A stretch of DNA of 64,000 bases from a virus. Every line of letters begins with the position of its first letter. The stretch's first letter is position 1. The DNA is taken from IMG/VR virus record IMGVR_UViG_3300018065_000011, positions 124,001 to 188,000 of that record, one strand, 5' to 3'. A program made the position numbers and the translations under genes. Below the pieces are notes generated by a model. That model did not search any database. It was not told the DNA's origin and was given only the letters and a program-made list of their open reading frames with translations. Shown one piece after another: positions 16,456-24,626 of the stretch.

Positions 16456-17283
16456 ATGAGTGACGATGCGTTTTTTGAGTTTGGCATCGGGCAGAATGAC
16501 GACAAGGTGGGCAAGAAGATCGCTCGCTTCAGCGCCGAGAAGCGTACCTATCGGATTGGGTTTTCCCATTGGGATGGGGCGGAGAACGAGAATCTCGATG
16601 AGGCCATGAAGACGCTCCTCAAGTCGATGACGACGGAGGACGAGGCTGAGCCTGCAACGCCGAAATTCATCGGTGCCCCGCGGCACTACAAGCCTGGCGT
16701 CGGTTATTTCCTTCACAAGGGGCCGGAGTATGCGGAGATCTCTGGTGAGCCGCCCAAGACCTACGTGGCAACCATCATCATCGTCTGGCCAACCGACCCG
16801 CAGGGGAATGTGACGAAAGAGTCTCTGTCTCGGATGCCCGACTTGTATCCGTGGGTGATGAGTAAGGACAAGTACCAGCCGATCTCGGCGGCTCATCGCC
16901 AATGGCCTTTCGGGGACCACGACCTGATGGCTACGTGTACCGACACGCAGTATCAGAAGATGGACTTCTTGCCTGCAAAGACCAGCCTGTTCCGTTCGCT
17001 CATCGAGCGGGCTCTGGGCGATGAGGTTCTGGAGGCAGAGTTTGGTACCAAGACCAAGGGCGATCCCCGTGCGCCGGACAAGCGGTCGCGGGAAGTGATC
17101 GAGCACATTCTCGCCATGACGCGAGAGATCATGGCGGACTTGCGCAACTTCATTGCGCGTGACATGACGCTCGATCAGATTCGGGAGCGGTTGGGACAGC
17201 AGACGGCTTCTCCTACCGGAGTCTCTGCACCTGCGGCCGACACAGAGATCGACGGGCTGCTGGGAGACATCTTGGAAGAATAG
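16456..17283 (+). CDS. Candidate single-stranded DNA-binding protein
   Basis: This 275-residue protein starts at ATG 16456 behind a perfect AAGGAG; an in-frame ATG at 16372 lies in the structured leader and is rejected. The middle (FIGAPRHYKPGVGYFLHKGPE, then KTYVATIIIVWPTD) looks like a beta-rich core. LMATCTDTQYQKMDF and a helical region (HILAMTREIMADLRNFIARDM in outline) follow. The protein ends in an acidic tail, TEIDGLLGDILEE, similar in style to SSB C-terminal tips. Phages of this genetic make-up need an SSB and no other candidate is seen beside RuvC and RecA. The assignment is by context and tail, not by a clear OB-fold signature. Confidence 0.5.
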   Translation: MSDDAFFEFGIGQNDDKVGKKIARFSAEKRTYRIGFSHWDGAENENLDEAMKTLLKSMTTEDEAEPATPKFIGAPRHYKPGVGYFLHKGPEYAEISGEPPKTYVATIIIVWPTDPQGNVTKESLSRMPDLYPWVMSKDKYQPISAAHRQWPFGDHDLMATCTDTQYQKMDFLPAKTSLFRSLIERALGDEVLEAEFGTKTKGDPRAPDKRSREVIEHILAMTREIMADLRNFIARDMTLDQIRERLGQQTASPTGVSAPAADTEIDGLLGDILEE

Positions 17284-17291
17284 GCGTCCGT

Positions 17292-17942
17292 ATGCTCGTG
17301 CTCGGGCTGGACCCTTCGTTGACCAATTTCGGCTGGGTCGTTCACGACACCGAAGCGAAGGGGAAGGCCCGAGTCGTTGGGCGAGGGCGCTGGTCAACAC
17401 CAGCCAAGATGGAATTCATTGACCGCTACACGCAGATGCGGGAATGGCTCCGTGAGAAGATTCAGGAGTACCGGCCAGACCACATGGGGATCGAGTACCC
17501 CGTGTTCCACGATCTCTGGTCAGAGGGGATGTATGGTCTGTTTTTGTTCTCCTGCGAGGCCATCAAGAGCGAGAAGCAGGATGTGGTGTTCTTCTCTCCA
17601 GGGCAGACGAAAGCACATGCTCGTTTGTTTCTCAAGCGACCACGGGTAGCCGGACGACTGTGGAAGATGGTGAAGGCTGACATGCGTGAGGCTGCCAAGG
17701 AGGACACGGGAGGTAAGGGCCGATGGTCTAGTGATGAAGCAGATGCCTATTGGGTTGCACGGACGGCGGGCCGGTTCTGGAGTTTCTGGGAAGGGATTTT
17801 GAAGGAAGAGGATCTCACGCCCGCCGAGCGTGAGCAGTTTCTCAAGATCCACACGTTCAAGCGAGGAAAGCGGGCTGGCGAGGTCGTCAAAAAGGGCATC
17901 ATCCATCGCGAGGATGAGCGGTTTTTCCTCTGGTCTGCGTAG
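17292..17942 (+). CDS. ruvC: RuvC-like Holliday junction resolvase
   Basis: This 216-residue protein is an RNase H-fold nuclease. Acidic active-site residues are visible: Asp in LGLDPSLTNFGW (N-terminus), Glu in MGIEYPV, and the paired Asp residues in SSDEADAYWVA. These match the D-E-D-D layout of RuvC. The last 45 residues are a basic extension. It would cut branched DNA during recombination or before packaging. It lies 8 bases after the candidate SSB gene and 9 before recA, in one operon. Confidence 0.85.
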   Translation: MLVLGLDPSLTNFGWVVHDTEAKGKARVVGRGRWSTPAKMEFIDRYTQMREWLREKIQEYRPDHMGIEYPVFHDLWSEGMYGLFLFSCEAIKSEKQDVVFFSPGQTKAHARLFLKRPRVAGRLWKMVKADMREAAKEDTGGKGRWSSDEADAYWVARTAGRFWSFWEGILKEEDLTPAEREQFLKIHTFKRGKRAGEVVKKGIIHREDERFFLWSA

Positions 17943-17951
17943 GAGATCGTC

Positions 17952-19229
17952 GTGTCTAAGAAAACCAAGAAAAAAGTAGCGAAGCGGACCAAGGTCACTG
18001 CTAAGCAAGGGAGCGCGGTTCAACGAGCGACCACGTTGATCGATGATACGCTCAAGACGCAAGAATGGCGCGTGGTTGACGTCCAGTCGCTTAAGGAGTC
18101 GCTGCCCTACATTCCCACGGGCAGCATCGTCATCGACTACCTCATCGGAGGTAAGCAGAACGACCACGGAGTCGCTCCGTGTCCTGGGATGCCTCGAAAG
18201 CGCATCATGCAGTTGTACGGGCATGAGGGAAGCGGTAAGACGACTCTGGCTCTCAGCGTCGCAGCTTCAGCCATCGCCAACGGCGGCACTGTGTGTTTCA
18301 TCGACTACGAGAACGCCATCGTGCCCCACTACGCTGCCGCGCTGGGCGTCCCTATCGGAGACAAGAGTAAGTTTGTGTTGGCTCAGCCTACATCTCTCGA
18401 CATCGGCATGACGATTGCCTACGCGATGGCGAGAGAAGGCGTTGATCTGGTAGTGTTCGATTCGGTGGGTGTTGGTGTTCCGCAGAAGGTTCTGGACAGC
18501 GATCTCAAGGACGTAGCGGAGCTTGGGCAGATTGGATTGGTGGCGGCTATGTGGTCGAAGTATCTGCCTAAGCTGCGTAGCGTGGCAGGCAAGACAGGCA
18601 CGGCTCTCATTGGCATTGCTCAGCTTCGCACGAAGATCAACACGGCGGGTGGTAAGGGTGCTACCGGAGACACGATCCAGGGCGGAAGAACGTGGGGTCA
18701 TCAGTCTGATCTGCGGCTCAAGCTGACGCGTATCCAAACCGAGAAGGCAAAGGCTGTCAATCCGCTGACCAACCAGATACAGGAACGGGTCATCGGTGCT
18801 GTAATTAAGGCGAAGCTCGAAAAGTGTCGTGTCAGTGCTCAACAAGGAAACGAGGAGACTCTCTACATTCGGCATGGCGAGGGCTTTGACGACTACCGGA
18901 CCCTCATTGAGATTGGGATTGCGCATAATCTCGTCCACAAGGGAGGCGCTTGGTTGGAGTGGAGCAGCCCCAAGGGCGACACGAATGTCAAGACTCAAGG
19001 CATGGACAAGTTTCGGCGGCAGATGATGGCGGAAGAAGGTGCGATGCAGACGCTTTACGATCAGGTCATGCCGTACCTGGGATCTACGGTTACGCCTGTA
19101 GTGGATGACGACGATCTTGTGTATGAGGGGGATGATGGCGATGACGACCTAGATGAGTTGACTGAGATGCTTGCGAACGTGAGTGCGCCGGGGACCGCAC
19201 CGGAGCCCGAATCTGATACCGAGGCGTAA
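17952..19229 (+). CDS. recA: RecA-family recombinase
   Basis: This is a 425-residue protein, starting with GTG 17952 after TAGGAG. Walker A is GHEGSGKTT. CFIDYENAIVPHYAAALGV matches the RecA 'fiDaEhalDp.ya..lGv' motif, and LVVFDSVGV is Walker B. The L2-type region is KINTAGGKGATGDTIQGGRTWGH. The N-terminus has a Lys-rich extension (first 25 residues) and the C-terminus is strongly acidic (DDDDLVYEGDDGDDDLDEL). It promotes strand exchange and probably recombination-primed replication with the RecD2, SbcCD and RuvC proteins encoded around it. Its stop shares a base with the next start. Confidence 0.9.
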   Translation: MSKKTKKKVAKRTKVTAKQGSAVQRATTLIDDTLKTQEWRVVDVQSLKESLPYIPTGSIVIDYLIGGKQNDHGVAPCPGMPRKRIMQLYGHEGSGKTTLALSVAASAIANGGTVCFIDYENAIVPHYAAALGVPIGDKSKFVLAQPTSLDIGMTIAYAMAREGVDLVVFDSVGVGVPQKVLDSDLKDVAELGQIGLVAAMWSKYLPKLRSVAGKTGTALIGIAQLRTKINTAGGKGATGDTIQGGRTWGHQSDLRLKLTRIQTEKAKAVNPLTNQIQERVIGAVIKAKLEKCRVSAQQGNEETLYIRHGEGFDDYRTLIEIGIAHNLVHKGGAWLEWSSPKGDTNVKTQGMDKFRRQMMAEEGAMQTLYDQVMPYLGSTVTPVVDDDDLVYEGDDGDDDLDELTEMLANVSAPGTAPEPESDTEA

Positions 19230-20488
19230 TGCTTCACATTCGGGTTCGCAACTTTCAGAGCATCAAGGATGCGACCGTCGTCATCGACGGGTTCACGGCT
19301 CTCACCGGCACGAACAACGCAGGCAAGTCGGCGCTGGTTCGGGCGATCCAGGGAACCTTCACAAACCCCGCGCCGTCGTTCGTCCGTTACGGGGCGAAGC
19401 ACTCCACGGTGGAGATCACGGACAGCAAGAACGATCTCTACGTCAAGTGGGAAAAGGGTGGCGGCAAGAACGATTATGAGTTGCGTGTTGGGGACAGCAC
19501 TGAGAAGTTTGTGAAGGTGGGGAAGACCGGGGCTCCGCCGCAGGTCTTGGAGGCTTTCGGGGTTGGCTCTCTCCAAGCTGGCAATGCGACTCTGTGGCCG
19601 CAGTTTGCGGCGTGGAAGTCGGGACCGTTGTTTCTGTTGGACAAGCCGGGAAGCGCAATTGCTGATGGGGTTGCCAACATCGATCGTATTACGGTGCTCA
19701 ACAAGGCGCTCAAGGCGTGCGAATCAGATCGTCGTCAGACTATGGCGACGCTCAAGCTGCGCAAGACAGATCAGGAGACGATTGAAGAACAACTGGCTAT
19801 GTTTGATGGGCTTGATGGGGTTGTCGCGACACTGGAGGGGCTCCAGACGAAACGCGATCAGGCCGATCGCGTCAAAGCTGGGCGTGAGAAGTTGGTTTCT
19901 CTCAAGCGGCAATACACGGAGGCTCGGGAGCAGGTTGATCGGCTGGAGGGTTTCGATGAAGTGGCGGCGATGGTGCCGACCAAAGAGCGGGTGCGGGAAG
20001 GCCGCGATCTGGGCCAGGAGTTACAGGAATACTGGAAACTTCAACGCGATTTGAGAGCCGCCAGGGAGCGTGTGGAGGCGCTCAAGAAACTCGGGGACGT
20101 GGCCAGCCAAATCCCGTCTCAAGACGTTGTGACGGGCCTCCAGCGGCTTCAAGAGGGTCTCCAGAAGCTCCTCCAGCTACGTGATCGGCTTAAGCCTCTG
20201 CAAGAGGAGATTGTGAAGTTGAGGGGGGCCGCGGAGATCGCGCGCGCCTCCAAACTCGGCGACGACTCGGTGCTTAAGAAGGCCAACAAGCTACGCCAAA
20301 TTCTCAAGTGGATTTACGGGATGCGCACCGAAGTCCAGACGAGTCGCGATCTGATTGAAGGTTACGAGGGAGACTTGGCAGAGAAGCGAAAAGAGCTAGA
20401 TGCTCTCCTCGACGCCTTGGGTTCTGTGTTGGAGCAGTACGATGAGTGCCCACTATGCGGTGCGTCTATCGAACACGAGGAAGAGTGA
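19229..20488 (+). CDS. N-terminal half of a split SbcC/Rad50-type ATPase (Walker A, coiled coil, zinc hook)
   Basis: This 419-residue protein overlaps recA by one base (TAATG). The start LHIRVRNFQSIKDATVVIDG and Walker A GTNNAGKSAL (residues 27-36) are typical of RecF/SbcC/Rad50 heads. About 230 residues of coiled coil follow (ETIEEQL through LLDALGSVLEQY). It ends at a zinc-hook motif CPLCG and a short acidic tail. There is no signature motif or Walker B; these occur in a separate gene at 25750. So this is the first half of the ATPase with a full-length arm, not a degraded gene. The nuclease partner SbcD lies in between at 22254. Confidence 0.82.
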   Translation: MLHIRVRNFQSIKDATVVIDGFTALTGTNNAGKSALVRAIQGTFTNPAPSFVRYGAKHSTVEITDSKNDLYVKWEKGGGKNDYELRVGDSTEKFVKVGKTGAPPQVLEAFGVGSLQAGNATLWPQFAAWKSGPLFLLDKPGSAIADGVANIDRITVLNKALKACESDRRQTMATLKLRKTDQETIEEQLAMFDGLDGVVATLEGLQTKRDQADRVKAGREKLVSLKRQYTEAREQVDRLEGFDEVAAMVPTKERVREGRDLGQELQEYWKLQRDLRAARERVEALKKLGDVASQIPSQDVVTGLQRLQEGLQKLLQLRDRLKPLQEEIVKLRGAAEIARASKLGDDSVLKKANKLRQILKWIYGMRTEVQTSRDLIEGYEGDLAEKRKELDALLDALGSVLEQYDECPLCGASIEHEEE

Positions 20489-20519
20489 GTGGTAAAGAGG
20501 CTATTGAAGGAGCGTCTGT

Positions 20520-21908
20520 GTGACCATGCACACTTGTGGTAAGGGCTACACGTTTCCGATCGCTGGCTGGGACTACCTGCACTGTGAAGGGAGTCCTTTT
20601 CAGCGCGGTTTTCAGCATGGCTATTTGTTGGCGGAGCGTCTGCGGACCATCTTCAAAGCGCTCTCATTCATGACGCCCTACAGCACAGGCAAGTCGTGGG
20701 CGTTCTTCAGAGAAGCCGCAGCGAACATGTGGAAGGGGAAGATCCCGACTGAGCTACAGCAAGAGATGCAGGGAATCGCGGAAGGAGCCTGCGAAGCGGG
20801 AGTCGAGATCACGTATGAGGACATCCTCGCGTGGAACGGACAAGAGGAGTTGACGGACTATTGGTGGCCCAATGAGCAGAAGCGGTTGGGTTACGACCCG
20901 GTGTATCCCGAGAGCGACCACTGCTCTGCGTTCTTGGCCGGCGGCCCGACTACGAAGGGTGACCAGATCGTGATGGCGCACAACTCGTTCAACGAGTTTG
21001 CCCTTGGTCAGTACAGCAACCTCATCCTGGACATCGTACCATCCACGGGCAATCGGATGTTCATGCAGAGCAGTCCGGGTTGGGTTGATTCGTTTTCCGA
21101 CTTTTTCGTTACGTCCGGCGGCATCATGGGAACGGAGACCACTATCGGTGGGTTTGGTCTCTACGATCCCACGGGCACGCCCGAGTTTGTTCGTGTGCGT
21201 CAGGCGATGCAATACGCGACCGAGCTTGGCGAGTTTGTCAAGCACATGCTCGACCACAACAATGGAGGCTACGCCAATAGTTGGCTGCTTGCGGACTACC
21301 GGAGCGGAGACATCCTGCGGTTTGAGCTTGGGCTTGAGCTGTACAACGTCGAGATGAATCCTCAGTTGGAGGGGCCAGGGAAGGGGCCGGGCTACTTCAT
21401 TGGCTTCAACGCTCCCCTTGACCCGGCGATTCGGAACATCGAGTGCTCCAACACGGGATACTGTGACATTCGGCGTCACCAAGGAGCCAGGCAGGTTCGC
21501 TTGCGTCAGATGATGCAGCAGTGGCGCGGGAAGATCGATCACCACATGGCTCAGAGTCTCATTGGCGATCACCATGACGTGTATCACGAACAGATGGGGA
21601 TAGAGCCCGTTGACAACCCGTCCTCTCGTACCGTGTGCTCGCACTACTATCTCGATCCGCGGCAGTACATGTCCGATCCCACGCGCCCGTTCCCGTTCCA
21701 GCCGCGCGGTGCTGTGGATGGGAAGGTCATGACCCAGGAAAGTGCTCGGAAGCTGCGATTCTGGGCACGATGGGGCAATAGCTGTGGCATGGTTTTCGAC
21801 AAGGACGCTTTCATCCAGGAACATCCTCAATGGCTGGATCTGAAGGACATTTTGGAGACTCGCGGGGGGAATCCGTGGGTCGAGGTTCAAGCAGACATGT
21901 GCCCGTAA
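20520..21908 (+). CDS. C45-type Ntn-hydrolase (acyltransferase/phospholipase B-like)
   Basis: This is a 462-residue protein. GTG 20520 lies 7 bases after AGGAG; ATG 20526 is the alternative. GSPFQRGFQHGYLLAERL near residue 25 is the typical opening of the family that includes acyl-CoA:6-aminopenicillanate acyltransferase and phospholipase B-like enzymes. DHCSAFLAGGPTTKGDQIVMAHNS (133-156 in outline) carries the expected nucleophile, Cys135. In that family the chain cuts itself before this Cys, leaving a new N-terminus that hydrolyses amide or ester bonds. Substrate unknown. It sits oddly inside the recombination operon, between the Rad50 N-half and SbcD genes, and has no signal peptide. Confidence 0.72.
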   Translation: MTMHTCGKGYTFPIAGWDYLHCEGSPFQRGFQHGYLLAERLRTIFKALSFMTPYSTGKSWAFFREAAANMWKGKIPTELQQEMQGIAEGACEAGVEITYEDILAWNGQEELTDYWWPNEQKRLGYDPVYPESDHCSAFLAGGPTTKGDQIVMAHNSFNEFALGQYSNLILDIVPSTGNRMFMQSSPGWVDSFSDFFVTSGGIMGTETTIGGFGLYDPTGTPEFVRVRQAMQYATELGEFVKHMLDHNNGGYANSWLLADYRSGDILRFELGLELYNVEMNPQLEGPGKGPGYFIGFNAPLDPAIRNIECSNTGYCDIRRHQGARQVRLRQMMQQWRGKIDHHMAQSLIGDHHDVYHEQMGIEPVDNPSSRTVCSHYYLDPRQYMSDPTRPFPFQPRGAVDGKVMTQESARKLRFWARWGNSCGMVFDKDAFIQEHPQWLDLKDILETRGGNPWVEVQADMCP

Positions 21909-21915
21909 GGAGACT

Positions 21916-22131
21916 ATGGTCTCTCCCACACACGCAGGAAACCCCGCTAGGACGTGCAATTGGGATCGCGCTTCTGAAGAAGCACGTATCGAGGCACAAC
22001 AGATTCAAGAATCTCAAGCAAAGTTGTCTGGCGAAGCGGCTCCCATCGATATTGGCCATCATCCGGTCTATGGGTGGTTTGTGATTGAAACCACTCTCGG
22101 GACTATTTTGTGGGCAGAAAGAGGAGAGTGA
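21916..22131 (+). CDS. Hypothetical small protein
   Basis: This 71-residue protein starts 3-4 bases after an AAGGAG that overlaps the previous stop. Residues near RASEEARIEAQQIQESQAKL are helical; the end PVYGWFVIETTLGTILWA is hydrophobic and beta-like. No known motif. Confidence 0.5.
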   Translation: MVSPTHAGNPARTCNWDRASEEARIEAQQIQESQAKLSGEAAPIDIGHHPVYGWFVIETTLGTILWAERGE

Positions 22132-22247
22132 CTAAGAAGCCAAGGCCGAGGCAGTCCGGCAGCGCGTTACAACGTCGGGATGTGCGTAGCGCAGGTTCCG
22201 CTGTAGCGTCACCTATAGGGAGCAACCTGTTTACTTCGTGGGTATAG
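22128..22247 (+). CDS. Possible tiny basic protein
   Basis: This 39-codon frame (MTKKPRPRQSGSALQRRDVR...) begins with GTG overlapping the previous stop (GTGA) and has AAAGGAG at a good distance. It ends six bases before the sbcD start. Evidence is only the translation signals. If it is not translated, this stretch is a leader holding the CCTATAGGG motif. Confidence 0.35.
   Translation: MTKKPRPRQSGSALQRRDVRSAGSAVASPIGSNLFTSWV
22212..22220 (+). promoter_or_regulatory. CCTATAGGG motif upstream of sbcD
   Basis: This member of the recurring CTATnG leader motif reads TCACCTATAGGGAG and lies 42 bases before the sbcD start. It looks like the core of a T7-type promoter with one extra base, but no single-subunit RNA polymerase gene is present in the window. 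Confidence 0.3.
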
Positions 22248-22253
22248 CGGAGT

Positions 22254-23240
22254 GTGGGCATTCGCTTCGTCACTCGTTCCGACGTTCACATCTCGGACCA
22301 CACTCCGCAGTCGAGAACGGATAACTGGATCGAGACCGTCGCGGAGAAGCTCGCTCAGGTTGGCGAGATTGCTCGCGAGGTTGATGCCCATGCTGTCCTA
22401 GACAATGGGGATTTCTTCGATGTGAAGTCTCCTGGGCGCAACTCTCACGCGATGGTGCGGCTTGTAGCGGATGTCCATGCCAAGTACCCCTGTTCGGTCT
22501 GGGGAAACGTCGGCAACCACGATTGCGTCTACGGCAACCTCGACTACCTGGACCAGCAACCGTTGGGCGTGTTGTTCTCGACGGGAGTCTTTCAGCGTTG
22601 CTACGGAGAGCACACGCGGAGGCTGACTGACCCGGATAGTGGTGTCGAGGTCCGTGTCGTGGGCATTCCTTACCACGGTCCCAAGTACGACATGGGGCGG
22701 TTCGAGGTACGCAAAGAGAAGGAGGACTATCTCGTTGTCATGGCGCATGTTCTCGCGTCGCCGCGTGGAGGGACGATGTTTGAGGGCGAGGACATCGTGA
22801 AGTACGATGACGCGCTCAACCTGTCGCCCGATGTGGATGTCTGGGTCTTTGGGCATTGGCACAAGGATCAAGGCATCGTAGAGCACAGACCGGGCAAGTG
22901 GATCGTCAACATCGGCGCGCTCACGCGAGGTTCGTTGAGCCAGGACGATCTCGATCGTGAACCTGGGGTTGCCATTCTCACGTTCGCAAAAGATGGTTTC
23001 CAGATCGAGCGTCGTAACCTCAAGGTTCGCCCTGTAGATGACGTGTTCAACCTGGAGCGCCGCGTTCAGGCCGAGACGCGAGCAATGACGATGGAAGCGT
23101 TTGTGTCGTCTCTGCGCGAGACGCTGGGCAAGGAAGCCAACTCGGAGTCCCTCCAAGAGAGGATCGATCGGATGGGTGTTCCCGACAACGTGCGTGAGCG
23201 GGCCATTCTCTACATCGAGGAAGCTGAAAACAGTAGGTGA
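22254..23240 (+). CDS. sbcD: SbcD/Mre11-like metallophosphoesterase nuclease
   Basis: This is a 328-residue protein with a GTG start. Calcineurin-type metal-binding motifs appear in order: SDVHISD, NGDFFD, GNVGNHD, MAHV and FGHWHKDQ, as in Mre11 and SbcD. The capping region after residue 230 is short, and the C-terminal helices (METLRETLGK-like segment and QERIDRMGVPDNVRERA) probably bind the coiled-coil base of the Rad50 partner. It works with the two-part ATPase encoded at 19229 and 25750 to process DNA ends. It follows a CCTATAGGG motif. Confidence 0.88.
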   Translation: MGIRFVTRSDVHISDHTPQSRTDNWIETVAEKLAQVGEIAREVDAHAVLDNGDFFDVKSPGRNSHAMVRLVADVHAKYPCSVWGNVGNHDCVYGNLDYLDQQPLGVLFSTGVFQRCYGEHTRRLTDPDSGVEVRVVGIPYHGPKYDMGRFEVRKEKEDYLVVMAHVLASPRGGTMFEGEDIVKYDDALNLSPDVDVWVFGHWHKDQGIVEHRPGKWIVNIGALTRGSLSQDDLDREPGVAILTFAKDGFQIERRNLKVRPVDDVFNLERRVQAETRAMTMEAFVSSLRETLGKEANSESLQERIDRMGVPDNVRERAILYIEEAENSR

Positions 23241-23276
23241 GGCCATGGGTAGAATGGTTGTGAATAGAAGGAGGGC

Positions 23277-23324
23277 CTCCCTTGGCGGCGGCGTAACGTG
23301 TGTGCTGCGCCGTCGTCTTGGGAG
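23277..23324 (+). promoter_or_regulatory. Strong 17-bp hairpin in the gap after sbcD
   Basis: CTCCC-TT-GGCGGCGGCG (23277-23293) pairs with CGCCGTCGTC-TT-GGGAG (23308-23324). Two G-U pairs and two T-T mismatches interrupt the 17-bp stem, and the loop is 14 bases. No T-run follows, so it is not a standard terminator. A 31-codon frame from about 23245 (MGRMVVNRRRASLGGG...) runs through it and may or may not be real. Confidence 0.5.
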
Positions 23325-23351
23325 GTTTGCTATTCGGTAGAGTGAGATCAC

Positions 23352-24296
23352 GTGGCTGCGAAGCACGATTTTACGCTCTACTGGAACAACCTCATCACGT
23401 ATGAGGGCTGTCCGCAGTGCTTTCTCTGGAACCGTGGGTGGGGTGATATCGACGTAGGCGGCGGGCCTGGGCGTAAGAAGCCCAAGCCAGTCAAGAAGTC
23501 TGCCCACCACAAGATCATGGGGCTCGTCATCCAGTCGGCTGTCGAGACCTTTTACAACGAGGAGCTATGGCGGAAGCCGGAAGGGCTCAAGCATCGGTTG
23601 GTGCGGATGACCAAGGCCGCTTTCACGCAGGAATTGGCGAAGCACTACGTCGATTGGAGGCAAGCGCCGGGTCAGGCTGAGATGGTGCGGGTGTGCTGCG
23701 ATGGGGTGCTGGGCTACATGCGTACCATGAAGTATCACAGGTTTCTGGGTTCGTATGCGCGCGCAGAAGTGAACCTTCGTGGGTGGATTGACAAGAGGAA
23801 TCCCCTTGGTGGCTATGCAGACGTGATCATCCGTCGTGAGGACACGGGCATCACCATTCTGGATGGCAAGAATTCTACAACGAAGGGTAAGTATGTAGAC
23901 CCAGACCAGTTGAGATTCTACGCCTTGTGCTTCTACCTGGCGTACAACGCGATGCCCGATCGCCTTGCGTTTGTGTGGTATCGCTACCCCTATGACGGCA
24001 AGGATGAGACGGGAGTAGAGTGGATCGAATTCACCAAGCGTGATCTCCAGACTCTCGCGAAGCGCGCTTTAGAGGCGCGGCAGAAGATGAACAAGGAGGA
24101 ATTCGACGCCACGCCCAACTCGGCAACGTGTCGGTTCTGCGACTACGAAACGGTGTGCCCCGAGCGCAAAGCCATGAGAGAGGCCGATCCGCGGAGTAGG
24201 CCAAGAGTGAGCCTGCCTACGGTAGATGAGGCGACCGGGTTCGTGGAATTTGATCTGAATTCCCCGGTTCATTCAACCTCGCGTTCGGGTAAATAA
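23352..24296 (+). CDS. PD-(D/E)XK nuclease of the Cas4/RecB type with iron-sulfur cysteines
   Basis: This is a 314-residue protein with a GTG start. The nuclease core is YADVII (Asp157) followed by ILDGKNS (Asp171, Lys173), the D...D-x-K pattern. Four cysteines match the Cas4/AddB cluster layout: Cys20 (CPQC) near the N-terminus and Cys260, Cys263 and Cys269 (CRFCDYETVC) near the C-terminus. Relatives resect DNA ends as exonucleases. It lies between SbcD and the clamp genes, fitting end-processing for recombination. Confidence 0.8.
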   Translation: MAAKHDFTLYWNNLITYEGCPQCFLWNRGWGDIDVGGGPGRKKPKPVKKSAHHKIMGLVIQSAVETFYNEELWRKPEGLKHRLVRMTKAAFTQELAKHYVDWRQAPGQAEMVRVCCDGVLGYMRTMKYHRFLGSYARAEVNLRGWIDKRNPLGGYADVIIRREDTGITILDGKNSTTKGKYVDPDQLRFYALCFYLAYNAMPDRLAFVWYRYPYDGKDETGVEWIEFTKRDLQTLAKRALEARQKMNKEEFDATPNSATCRFCDYETVCPERKAMREADPRSRPRVSLPTVDEATGFVEFDLNSPVHSTSRSGK

Positions 24297-24311
24297 GGCT
24301 ACAGGTTTCCC

Positions 24312-24626
24312 ATGCCAGAGACCACGACCGACCAACGTCTGGAAGATGCGATTCGGCGTCGTACCGAGATTCTGGCGCACATCGAACGCATCAAAGGCAA
24401 GAAAGAGGCAGCCGAGTCGAATCTGAAGGCGGCCGAAGAAGCCTGCCGTAGTCGCAAGGTCGATCCAGATGATATCGATGGCTACATCGAGAAACTGGAG
24501 ACGCGATACGAGCAGTTGGTCTCGGACCTGGAGCGGGACATTGAAGATCTTGAGGAGCAGCTTGCTCCTTTCCTCGGTGACGCAGACGGAGAAGAAGCTA
24601 ATGAAGATCGAAGTAGCGAAGAGTGA
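24312..24626 (+). CDS. Short coiled-coil protein
   Basis: This 104-residue protein is almost wholly heptad-like: ILAHIERIKGKKEAAESNLKAA in outline, a break at CRSRKVDPDDIDGY, then a second helix through DIEDLEEQLAPFLG and an acidic end. The helix-turn-helix shape resembles a piece of a coiled-coil arm. It is encoded between SbcD and the Rad50 C-half, which itself lacks a long arm, so it might be the missing arm piece; that is speculation. It overlaps the clamp gene by 26 bases. Confidence 0.6.
   Translation: MPETTTDQRLEDAIRRRTEILAHIERIKGKKEAAESNLKAAEEACRSRKVDPDDIDGYIEKLETRYEQLVSDLERDIEDLEEQLAPFLGDADGEEANEDRSSEE

Noticed and set aside
20754-21959. Long minus-strand frame (401 codons) opposite the C45-type hydrolase gene
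   Set aside because: It mirrors a well-supported + strand gene, has shadow composition, and no other minus-strand gene exists in the window.
22205-22225. T7-type promoter
   Set aside because: It resembles the T7 core with one extra base but fits better as a variant of the local CTATnG motif; no phage RNA polymerase gene is seen.
22398-23510. Minus-strand frame of 370 codons opposite sbcD
   Set aside because: Same reasons; sbcD motifs on the + strand are clear.
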